Source: Andeanibacterium sp035497315 (GTDB taxonomy: Bacteria > Pseudomonadota > Alphaproteobacteria > Sphingomonadales > Sphingomonadaceae). From it: DNA of 64,000 nucleotides. A program made the translations under genes and the position numbers. The stretch spans positions 1-64,000 of the forward strand of contig DATJDU010000029.1 in the NCBI GenBank assembly GCA_035497315.1. The letters are read 5' to 3'. Shown here one piece after another: positions 1-7,073 of this stretch. Each line of letters begins with the position of its first letter. The first letter of the stretch is position 1. The notes beneath the pieces were generated by a model. That model saw only the letters and a list, made by a program, of their open reading frames with translations. It did not search any database and was not told the origin of the DNA.

Positions 1-1
1 T

Positions 2-1288
2 TTTGCCCGTATGGTGGAACTGTTCGACAAGCAGGAAATCAGCTTTGTTTCTGTGACACAGAGCTTCAACACCACCTCGTCCATGGGCCGCCTGACCCTT
101 AATGTCCTGCTCTCCTTCGCCCAGTTCGAGCGCGAGGTCACTGGCGAGCGCATCCGCGACAAGATCGCCGCCTCCAAGGCCAAGGGCATGTGGATGGGCG
201 GGACCTTGCCGCTGGGCTATGATCTTCCGCAGGACAAATCGCGCATCCTGATCGTCAATGAGGAGGAGGCAGCGACCGTCAGGCTCATCTTCAACCAGTA
301 TCTCAAGCTGGGTACGGTCCATGAACTGGTCCGCTGGCTGGACGCGCATGCCATCCGCTCCAAGCAGCGGGTCACGGCCGCGGGGCGGGTCGTTGGCGGC
401 CTGCCGTTCAACCGCGGGGCACTCTATCACCTGCTGCGCAACCAGACCTATCTTGGTTTCATCCGCCACAAGGATGTGCTTCACCCCGGCGGTCATGCCG
501 CGATTGTGCCGAAGAAGCTGTTCGACAAGGTCCAGGTCGTGCTCGACGACGGAGTGCGTCGTACGGCCGAGCGACGCAGCCAGATCGAGCGCGCACCGCT
601 CGCTGGACGCCTCTTTGATGGCGATGGCTCGCCCATGAGCCCGAGTTACTCCCGCGGTTCGAAGGGCACGACCTATCGCTATTACACCTCGACCCTGCTG
701 CAGCGGGGCAGCAAGGCCAAGGCTGACATGCAGGTCATCCAGCGCATCTCGGCGGCTCCGCTCGAAGAACAGCTGGGCAAGCTCATCTCGCGCCTTGTTC
801 CCCGCAGTTCCGCCAATCCGCTTGGGCTTCCGCGGCGTGTGGAGGTGCACCGGGATGCCGTGCACCTCACCTTGCGGCGCGAGGATTGCGCGGGGATCCA
901 GGGCCGCCTGTCAGAGGACGAGACCCTCTTTGATGATGCCACCGACATTGATCATCTGCGGATCATTGCGCAGATCCGCATCCGCAATCGGCGCGGACGC
1001 ATCGAGATCACGCGCGGCCCGCCGCCCAGGACCAGCAAGGATCCAGTGCTCATCAGCGCTTTGCGCCGAGCCCATGCCATGACCAACCTTGATGAGAAGC
1101 GCATCCCCATCGTCCGCACCTCGCCCGAGACGCAATATGCAAGGCGCCTTGTACGCCTCGCCTTTCTCGCGCCTGATCTGCAGAAGGCCATTATCCAGGG
1201 GACTCAGCCGGCCGGGCTCAATCTCGACCAGCTGATCGGCCAGCCGCTTCCCATTGACTGGGATGAGCAGCGCAAACTGTTTGCCTGA
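2..1288 (+). CDS. Large serine recombinase, C-terminal part (5' end outside window)
   Basis: This is a site-specific DNA recombinase of the large serine (resolvase/invertase) class, which integrates or excises mobile DNA. The frame is open to the left edge, so the N-terminal catalytic serine is not visible. The first residues match the end of the resolvase domain (SSMGRLTLNVLLSFAQFERE), followed by a GYDLP stretch that opens the Recombinase domain and by NRGALYHLLRNQTYLGFIRHK, cited here only by its start (about residues 135-155). The tail is long and basic. It probably marks the end of an integrated element lying to the left. Family assignment is secure; activity cannot be judged from this part. 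Confidence 0.88.
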   Translation, partial: FARMVELFDKQEISFVSVTQSFNTTSSMGRLTLNVLLSFAQFEREVTGERIRDKIAASKAKGMWMGGTLPLGYDLPQDKSRILIVNEEEAATVRLIFNQYLKLGTVHELVRWLDAHAIRSKQRVTAAGRVVGGLPFNRGALYHLLRNQTYLGFIRHKDVLHPGGHAAIVPKKLFDKVQVVLDDGVRRTAERRSQIERAPLAGRLFDGDGSPMSPSYSRGSKGTTYRYYTSTLLQRGSKAKADMQVIQRISAAPLEEQLGKLISRLVPRSSANPLGLPRRVEVHRDAVHLTLRREDCAGIQGRLSEDETLFDDATDIDHLRIIAQIRIRNRRGRIEITRGPPPRTSKDPVLISALRRAHAMTNLDEKRIPIVRTSPETQYARRLVRLAFLAPDLQKAIIQGTQPAGLNLDQLIGQPLPIDWDEQRKLFA

Positions 1289-1340
1289 CATCCCCTTCCC
1301 GGGAAGTCACTGACTTGCCTTGAAAAATCCCGTCCAAACC

Positions 1341-1364
1341 GTTCGAGTTCGAATCCCGCCCGCC
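1341..1364 (+). other. tRNA 3'-end-like remnant, possible attachment-site half
   Basis: The segment contains GTTCGAATCCCGCCCGCC, which looks like a T-loop plus the descending T-stem and acceptor strand of a tRNA. The upstream strand (TTCGAG) cannot form the T-stem, and no matching 5' acceptor is found in the preceding 80 bases, so it is not an intact tRNA. Lying 50 bases after a serine recombinase gene, it may be the tRNA-derived end left by integration. This is inference; no second att copy is visible in the window. Confidence 0.3.
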
Positions 1365-1384
1365 TGATCTCAGGCGGGCTTTTT
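1358..1384 (+). terminator. Rho-independent terminator
   Basis: A perfect 9-bp stem GCCCGCCTG / CAGGCGGGC with loop ATCT is followed directly by five T residues. It would end transcripts coming from the recombinase gene, or from the tRNA whose 3' end appears to be preserved just upstream. Confidence 0.85.
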
Positions 1385-1608
1385 CGTGTCCCTGGAGTCC
1401 CAGTCCCTCAGGCCCTTGGAAAGTCTCAGTTTTTGCCAAACCGTACGTCTCTGGTGCCGGCCCAAATTGCGCCTTTCCAGCGAGCCGGAATTTGTGAGGG
1501 GCGCCTCGATAATCGTCGGTCTCTGTACCGGATTGATGTGCGTAAGCCGCGCAATTGCGCCATTCAAGCGCCGCATGGCGCAACGTCCAGAATGTGAGGA
1601 AAGGTCAG

Positions 1609-1698
<90 letters not shown>

Positions 1699-1759
1699 AT
1701 AATCGGGTGTATCGGGCGCTGAAGCGTGCCCGGGGCCGGGATGGGCGCGGTTAGCCCAA

Positions 1760-1779
1760 GGCTTGGCACTTGCCAAGCC
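1760..1779. repeat. Short perfect inverted repeat upstream of hspQ
   Basis: GGCTTGGCA and TGCCAAGCC form a perfect 9-bp inverted repeat separated by only two bases. It lies about 100 bases before hspQ and about 60 bases upstream of the tRNA-Ser 5' end. With such a short spacer it reads as a protein-binding palindrome rather than an RNA hairpin. No regulator can be named. Confidence 0.4.
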
Positions 1780-1877
1780 CCTAAGCTTCCTGCTTGCACG
1801 CAAAAACGCAGCCAAAAGCGGGGAGAGGCGGATTGCGGCGCTTGTTTCGGGTGCCCGGCCGACTATATTCACAGCCT

Positions 1878-2258
1878 ATGGACCGTGCCCAATTCTTTTC
1901 CCCCAATGCCGGTCGCCGAATCGACGCCCCTCTCCATGCCGAAGCCCGCTTCGCCATCGGCGATGTGGTGAAGCACAAGCTGTTCGATTTTCGCGGCGTC
2001 ATCTTCGATATCGACCCGGTCTTCGCCAATAGCGAGGAATGGTACGAAGCGATCCCGCAGGACATGCGTCCGCAGCGGGACCAGCCCTTCTATCACCTGC
2101 TGGCCGAGAACGAGGATTCCTCCTACGTCGCCTATGTCAGCCAGCAGAATCTCCAGGCCGACAGCGAAGGCGGCCCGGTGGACCACCCCAGCGTATCCCA
2201 GCTGTTCGATGGTTTCACGGAAGGTCGCTATCGCCTGCGCCGCAGCCTGACGCATTGA
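1878..2258 (+). CDS. hspQ: Heat shock protein HspQ (hemimethylated-DNA-binding YccV-like)
   Basis: HspQ is a small cytoplasmic heat-shock protein known in enterobacteria to bind hemimethylated DNA and to act as an enhancer of the Lon protease. The start at MDRAQFF gives 126 residues; an in-frame upstream ATG would add 28 unrelated residues. Family signatures are VVKHKLFDFRGVIFDIDP (about residues 25-45), PFYHLLAE and YVAYVSQQNL. It stands alone, 73 bases before the convergent ABC permease. The start codon lacks an obvious Shine-Dalgarno sequence. Family assignment is firm; the Lon link is carried over from other species. Confidence 0.9.
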   Translation: MDRAQFFSPNAGRRIDAPLHAEARFAIGDVVKHKLFDFRGVIFDIDPVFANSEEWYEAIPQDMRPQRDQPFYHLLAENEDSSYVAYVSQQNLQADSEGGPVDHPSVSQLFDGFTEGRYRLRRSLTH

Positions 2259-2331
2259 GTCACCCGGCGCGTTACCGCGCCATCTGGCTGTGGGCGAGGT
2301 GGAAACGAAGCTGACTAAAGGGCCAGATGGC

Positions 2332-3210
2332 TCAGCTCTTCAGCTTCCAGCCGCTTTTCAGCACCCTGTAGCAGACATAGCCGAAGACGAGGTTGAACAG
2401 GCCCAGCCCTGCGGCGGCCCCCAGCACGGCCTGGTTGGTGTTGCCGATATCGCTGGCGCCCAGGAAGCCGAAGCGAAAGCCGGAGATCACATAGAAGAAC
2501 GGATTGGCCCGGCTCACCGCCTGGAAGGCCGGAGCAAGGTTGTGGATCACGTAAAAGGTGCCCGAGAGCAGCGAGAGCGGCTGGATCACGAAATTGGTGA
2601 CGGCTGCAGCATGATCGAACTTGTCGGCCCACAGCGAGGTCATCAGGCCCATCAGCGCCAGCAGCATCGCCCCCATCAGGCCGAACCAGGCGATCGCCCA
2701 GGGATGCGCCGCGTGGAGCGAAACGCCTGGCCACAGCAGCATCGCGGCCGAAACCGCCAGCCCCACCAGCAATGCCCGCGTCATCGCCGCACCGACAATG
2801 CCGATCATCAACTCGCCTTCGGAAAGCGGGGGCATAAGGTAATCGACGATAGTGCCCTGCATCTTGCCGCCCAGCAGCGAAAAGCTGGAATTGGCGAAAG
2901 CATTCTGCATCATGCCCATCATGATCAGGCCCGGCGCGACAAAGCTGGCGAAGGGTACACCCAGCACTTCGCGCCCGCCGCGGCCCATCGCCACGGTGAA
3001 AATCGCAAGAAACAGCAAGGTTGTTACCGCAGGGGCCCATACAGTCTGGGTCTGGACCTTGAGAAAACGCCGGACCTCCTTCATATAGAGAGTCCACAGC
3101 CCGATGCGGTTCACTCCGCCAATCACGGGCGTCCCATGCGGCAGGAACGGCCGCTTCACTTCGCCCGTAGCGCGGGCATGTTCGGTTGTCGTCGGGGCTT
3201 GATCGGCCAT
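2332..3210 (-). CDS. ABC-2 type transporter permease
   Basis: This is an integral inner-membrane permease of the ABC-2 family (292 residues) that would export a lipid, polysaccharide or drug together with a separate ATPase. The N-terminus is cytoplasmic; about six hydrophobic segments follow, with the family-typical stretch GTIVDYLMPPLSEGELMIGI near the middle (given only to its 20th residue) and LSLLSGTFYVIHNLAP before the last helices. The start chosen is MADQAPTTTE, because the longer frame reads through antisense of gcrA. No ATPase gene lies next to it, so the partner must be encoded elsewhere. Confidence 0.85.
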   Translation of the reverse strand: MADQAPTTTEHARATGEVKRPFLPHGTPVIGGVNRIGLWTLYMKEVRRFLKVQTQTVWAPAVTTLLFLAIFTVAMGRGGREVLGVPFASFVAPGLIMMGMMQNAFANSSFSLLGGKMQGTIVDYLMPPLSEGELMIGIVGAAMTRALLVGLAVSAAMLLWPGVSLHAAHPWAIAWFGLMGAMLLALMGLMTSLWADKFDHAAAVTNFVIQPLSLLSGTFYVIHNLAPAFQAVSRANPFFYVISGFRFGFLGASDIGNTNQAVLGAAAGLGLFNLVFGYVCYRVLKSGWKLKS

Positions 3211-3297
3211 AGTCTGGCGACTATCGGCAGTCGCTTGCGCTGACAAGGCTTGTGAGGCCGTTCCGGGCGTATGATTTGTTGAGGAATTGAAAGCCGA

Positions 3298-4002
3298 ATG
3301 AGCTGGACCGACGAACGGATCGCTACCCTGACCAAGATGTGGGAAGGTGGCGCCACCGCAAGCCAGATCGCCGAGGAACTGGGCGGGGTTTCGCGCAATG
3401 CCGTAATCGGCAAGGCGCACCGCCTGGGACTCAAGTCGCGTCCCTCGCCCGTGAAGGCGAATGACGACGGCGCTGAAAAGGCCCCCGCGAAGAAAAAGGA
3501 AACCAAGCCTCCCAAGGCGCGGGAAAAGGCACCGGCCCCCGAGAGGCCAGTGGCCGCCGCCAGGCCTGCCCCCGCAGCCCCCCGGCCTGTGGCGGATGCT
3601 CCGGCCGTTCCGGCAGGCGCGGTATCCCCCAGCCAGCCGCTGCCCGGCGCGACTGGAGAGCCCAAGCCCAAGATCGTCTCGGTTGGCCCCGGCGGCTTCC
3701 TGCGGCAGGGCCCCGGCGATCAGCAGGCGCCGATCCCGCCCGCCCCGCCGCGCCGCCTGGTGCCCGCCAAGCCGAGCCAGGACATTGCCGACAAGACCAG
3801 CCTGCTCGATCTGAACGACCGGGTCTGCCGCTGGCCGATGGGCCATCCGGGCGAACCCGATTTCCACTTCTGCGGCAAGCAGGTGAACCCCGGCTTTCCT
3901 TATTGCGTGGAACATTGCGGCCGGGCCTATCAGGCGCAGCTGCCGCGCGGTTCGCGCCGCCCCCCTCCGCCGCTGCCCTTCGGCGGCCCGCGGGTTCGCT
4001 GA
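3298..4002 (+). CDS. gcrA: GcrA family cell-cycle regulator
   Basis: GcrA is an alphaproteobacterial transcription factor that binds sigma-70 holoenzyme and methylated GANTC promoters made by CcrM, controlling cell-cycle genes. The N-terminal DNA-binding part is clear (WTDERIATLTKMWEGG; SRNAVIGKAHRLGL, residues 3-45), and so is the C-terminal sigma-interacting region with its conserved cysteines (CRWPMGHP, FHFCGK, YCVEHCGRAYQ, about 178-212). Between them lies an unusually long Lys/Pro/Ala-rich linker of some 120 residues; the protein has 234 residues against about 175 in Caulobacter. It diverges from the ABC permease. Confidence 0.95.
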   Translation: MSWTDERIATLTKMWEGGATASQIAEELGGVSRNAVIGKAHRLGLKSRPSPVKANDDGAEKAPAKKKETKPPKAREKAPAPERPVAAARPAPAAPRPVADAPAVPAGAVSPSQPLPGATGEPKPKIVSVGPGGFLRQGPGDQQAPIPPAPPRRLVPAKPSQDIADKTSLLDLNDRVCRWPMGHPGEPDFHFCGKQVNPGFPYCVEHCGRAYQAQLPRGSRRPPPPLPFGGPRVR

Positions 4003-4184
4003 GGCACATTGAAACCACTTTCCTACAGCCGGGTGCAGCCGCTAGTCTGCCCCGGCTGTTTGACATGGCGAGTTGATTGAACCCGGCGATTTTCGCCAGT
4101 TCGGCGCCTTGCGCAAAGGTCACATTCGCGCATCGCCAGAATTGGCTTAATTTATTGAATTAAATGGATTTTACCGGGAAAAGG

Positions 4185-4358
4185 TCACAGCGTTTCGCGG
4201 GCCGGTCTGCGTAAACTTCGCGACCCTATTTCCCCCGATACTGCCGGCACCACTGCCTTGCCGCCTTTCCATTCGATCAGGCCCAGCACGACCACGCCGG
4301 GCACGTCGAGCCGGGGGAAGACGATCTTCCCGCCAAGCTCGACTGCCCTGGCCCGCAT
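4185..4358 (-). pseudogene. Remnant of a VOC (glyoxalase-fold) protein C-terminus
   Basis: A 57-codon frame begins 9 bases after the stop of the upstream dehydrogenase. Its first part, RAVELGGKIVFPRLDVPGVV, resembles the C-terminal repeat of VOC/glyoxalase-like proteins, in which a similar stretch leads into a beta strand near the end. The rest of a VOC domain (at least 90 residues) is absent and the tail after residue 40 looks unrelated. I read it as a decayed fragment, although expression as a short protein cannot be excluded. The 180 bases between it and gcrA hold nothing recognisable. Confidence 0.4.
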
Positions 4359-4367
4359 CGCCCTCTC

Positions 4368-5315
4368 CTAATTTCGCTCGGTAGAGCCGAACTCCAGCCC
4401 GAAGTCCTGTGCATCTTCCGCCCGGACTACAGGTCTGTTGCCGGTGGCCAACAGGTTGCGGGCCATTTCCGCGCGCATGCTTTCGAACACGGTGCGGCCC
4501 TTCGGCGCCTCTTCCAGCGGGAAAGCCTCCTCCATCTCGCGATTGCGCAGCTTCACCTCGTCGAGGAACTCGCGATTGGTGAAGATGTGGAAGCGGTTTT
4601 CCTTGATGGCCTGCACTACCGCGCGGCCCGTATCCAGCGGATCGATCGCGGCGCGGGCGGCTTCCCACAGGGCCTTCTGGAAATCGCCAGCCTCTTCCTC
4701 GTGGAAATCGGTCTCGGGCTCGTCCTCGGGCGGGTGGAGCATGCCGGTACGGGTGGCCCCGGGGAACAGGCAGGAGACGCCAATGCCCAGCGGGGCAAGC
4801 TGCATCCGCAGGCTTTCCGCATAGCCGCGCACGGCATATTTGGAGGCCGAGTAAGCCGCGAGGCCCGGCAGCGGGACGATCCCCGCCATGGAAGATGTGC
4901 AGACCACATGCCCACCCTCCCCCTGCGTCTTGATGATCGGTACGATAATCTTGCTGCCGTTGATCACCCCGCCCAGATTGACAGCCATGACCTTGTCGAA
5001 ATCGGTGAAATCGGGATCGTCCGCCGTGCCGCCGCCATTGATCCCGGCATTGTTGCACAGCACATGAATCTTGCCGAACACCTCCAGCGCCTCATCCGCA
5101 GCAGCCTTGAGGCTCGCCCGGTCGGCCACATCGGTGCGGATGAAATGGGCGGCGTTGCTGCCCTTCAGCGCTGCCCTCGCCTTCTCGATATGAGCGGTGC
5201 TCCAGTCGGCCACCACCACCTTCATCCCCTCGGCCAGGAAAGCGCGGACCATGCCGAAGCCGATCCCGTTCGCACCGCCGGTGATGAAGGCCACCTTGCC
5301 TGTCAGCTCTTCCAT
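4368..5315 (-). CDS. SDR family NAD(P)-dependent oxidoreductase
   Basis: This is a short-chain dehydrogenase/reductase of 315 residues, acting in the cytoplasm on an unknown alcohol or ketone. The Rossmann glycine motif ITGGANGIG lies at about residues 11-19, NNAG at about 90, and the catalytic Ser with YSASK (Tyr/Lys) at about 142-163. It is longer than classical SDRs (about 250) owing to a C-terminal extension. The start has a strong GGAGAGG ribosome site. It shares direction and overall design with the next SDR 68 bases upstream, suggesting a duplicated pair in one operon. The substrate cannot be told. Confidence 0.88.
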   Translation of the reverse strand: MEELTGKVAFITGGANGIGFGMVRAFLAEGMKVVVADWSTAHIEKARAALKGSNAAHFIRTDVADRASLKAAADEALEVFGKIHVLCNNAGINGGGTADDPDFTDFDKVMAVNLGGVINGSKIIVPIIKTQGEGGHVVCTSSMAGIVPLPGLAAYSASKYAVRGYAESLRMQLAPLGIGVSCLFPGATRTGMLHPPEDEPETDFHEEEAGDFQKALWEAARAAIDPLDTGRAVVQAIKENRFHIFTNREFLDEVKLRNREMEEAFPLEEAPKGRTVFESMRAEMARNLLATGNRPVVRAEDAQDFGLEFGSTERN

Positions 5316-5383
5316 GTCGTTCCTCTCCGGTGATGCCTCGCGGGCCGGTTCGCGCCGGGCCCGTCGAGGCGGAATTCAGGCTG

Positions 5384-6259
5384 TCACTCGTCATCCTCGC
5401 GATAGTTGCCGAAGCTGTCGACTACCTCCATCCGGTCGGGCGTGGCGTCGAGCACTGCCTGGGCGCGGGCACGCATCGCATCCTTGTACATGCCATGCGT
5501 GACGAGATAGGTGGTATTGGCAAGGATGCCGTCGGCCACCAGATGGCCCACATCCACCGGTTCCATCCAATTGTCGCCCACGATCCGGCGAGCGAGCTGC
5601 TTCTCACTGGCCTTGAAGCCGCTGCCTTCACGCAGATGTTCGGGCCGGTTGTCGATCGTTTCGTGAATATTGGATTTCACGGGGCCCGGCAGCAGGATGG
5701 ATACGCCGATATCGTGGCCGGCCAGCTCCGCCTTCACGGATTCGCAGAAATGGCACACGGCAGCCTTGCTGGCGGCATAGATCGCCATTTGCGAAGGCAT
5801 CACCACTTCGGCGGCAAGGCTGGCAGTGGAAACGATATGCCCGCCCCGCCCATGCGCCACCATCTGCGGCAGGAATTCGGTGAAGCCGTTGATTACCCCG
5901 CCGACATTCACGCCGAAGCCGAAATCGTAATCGGCATAGGTCGCTTCCAGCAGCGGGCCTTCGAGGCCGACCCCGGCATTGTTGACGAGGATATCGATCC
6001 CGCCGAATTCATCCTGCATCCTCCTGGCCGCCTCGCGATATTTCTCGCGATTGGTGACGTCGAGCTGCAGGGCCGAAACGGCATTGGATTTGCCGCCGCC
6101 CGCAAATTCGGCCAGCGCCTGATCGATATGGTCCTGCCTCAGATCGGCCAGCACCACCTGCGCGCCTCGTTCCACCAGCACTTTGGAAATGCCGAGCCCG
6201 ATTCCACTCGCCCCGCCAGTGATGAACGCAACTTTTCCTTCGAACGACTGAATCGGCAT
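5384..6259 (-). CDS. SDR family NAD(P)-dependent oxidoreductase
   Basis: This second short-chain dehydrogenase (291 residues) has ITGGASGIGLG at residues 13-23, NNAGVG at about 92, a catalytic Ser near 146 and YAASKAAV at about 159. Like its neighbour it has an extended C-terminus, ending in an acidic tail. The two are clearly related and probably arose by duplication. They are transcribed in the same direction and may act on the same pathway, possibly steroid or aromatic metabolism as for many sphingomonad SDRs, but that is only an inference from the lineage. Confidence 0.88.
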   Translation of the reverse strand: MPIQSFEGKVAFITGGASGIGLGISKVLVERGAQVVLADLRQDHIDQALAEFAGGGKSNAVSALQLDVTNREKYREAARRMQDEFGGIDILVNNAGVGLEGPLLEATYADYDFGFGVNVGGVINGFTEFLPQMVAHGRGGHIVSTASLAAEVVMPSQMAIYAASKAAVCHFCESVKAELAGHDIGVSILLPGPVKSNIHETIDNRPEHLREGSGFKASEKQLARRIVGDNWMEPVDVGHLVADGILANTTYLVTHGMYKDAMRARAQAVLDATPDRMEVVDSFGNYREDDE

Positions 6260-6337
6260 CTCAAACTCCCGGTATGTGCTGGTATAAGATTTGGCAGAGC
6301 ATCAGCGCAGCGTCCATGGCCGCCAGCGAAATCGGCA

Positions 6338-7057
6338 TCAGCCGGATCTGCCCTTTTCAGGCAGCAGGAACACGACATAGCCCTTGAAATGCGGATCGCT
6401 GGCCAGCCCCGCAGGCGCCCGCCATTCCCCGCCATCCACCAGCGCCACCTTATAAGGCAGGCACAGCCGCGAGAGCGAAGCCAGGTAGCCTTCGTAACCC
6501 GGAATGGTGGTGCGGCCCTGATAGGTCTGCACCACGATCTCATCCACCACCGTGCCCAGCTTCGCCAGAGCGGCGGGATCGCCATTGGCGCTCCAGTCCA
6601 TCAGCCCGGTGATAGAAAGCCGCATGTTCCGGGGCAGCTCGCTGCGCAACTGGCCCAGGAATTCGGCATAACGATCAAGATGGAGGGTGGCGGAATCGAA
6701 ATCCACCTGAACACCCCGCAGGTTTGCCCCCGCCGCTTTCCACCGCGCGATCTCCCGCAGAAGCTGGCGCGTGACGGAGGGCGTCCAGTCGATCCGCTCC
6801 ACCCGAAGCACCAGCCACACATCGGCATGGCTGGCCCGGGGCGCCTGCGGACGCAGAGGGACGAAGCGTGAATTGTCGGCTACGCGAACCTCACCCGCCA
6901 GCACATAGACCGTCTTCGCCCGGTCCAGCATGGGCGGGGGCTTCACTCCCGCCCAGAGGAAGAAGGCATTGTGACTTGCAGCATCGACCCGGCCGGAATT
7001 CGCACCGCCGTCCGGCACACCCTGCCCGCAAGCAGCGAGCAACAGCGCCCCAGCCAA
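6338..7057 (-). CDS. DUF3142 lipoprotein
   Basis: The protein belongs to the DUF3142 family, of unknown function: FFLWAGVKPP near the N-terminus, a central VQVDFDSATLHLDRYAEFLGQL stretch (cited from VQVDFDS on) and DEIVVQTYQG are typical and suggest a TIM-barrel glycosidase-like fold. The frame-consistent start at 7057 is TTG and leaves a truncated signal (MAGALLLAACG). Seven codons further upstream an in-frame ATT at 7084 would give a complete lipoprotein signal with a basic residue and the lipobox LLAAC, overlapping the previous gene by 11 bases. The true start is therefore uncertain. It is coupled to the large secreted protein upstream. Confidence 0.75.
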   Translation of the reverse strand: MAGALLLAACGQGVPDGGANSGRVDAASHNAFFLWAGVKPPPMLDRAKTVYVLAGEVRVADNSRFVPLRPQAPRASHADVWLVLRVERIDWTPSVTRQLLREIARWKAAGANLRGVQVDFDSATLHLDRYAEFLGQLRSELPRNMRLSITGLMDWSANGDPAALAKLGTVVDEIVVQTYQGRTTIPGYEGYLASLSRLCLPYKVALVDGGEWRAPAGLASDPHFKGYVVFLLPEKGRSG

Positions 7058-7073
7058 CGCGGCAAAGCCCCGG

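Larger units (their letters stand above)
1289..1608. other. Intergenic region between recombinase and tRNA-Ser
   Basis: About 320 bases without a convincing gene. It holds a tRNA-3'-end-like remnant and an intrinsic terminator (1341-1384), annotated separately. I see no further structure between 1385 and 1608; short reading frames there run into the antisense of the tRNA gene. Confidence 0.6.

Noticed and set aside
1763..1778. TGGCACTTGCCAAGC as a sigma-54 promoter before hspQ
   Set aside because: The -12 part reads AAGC instead of TTGC, and the match is explained by the palindrome it belongs to.
2332..3915. ABC-2 permease extended to 527 codons
   Set aside because: The extra N-terminal part is antisense to gcrA and low in similarity to any permease; the start at 3210 fits family length.
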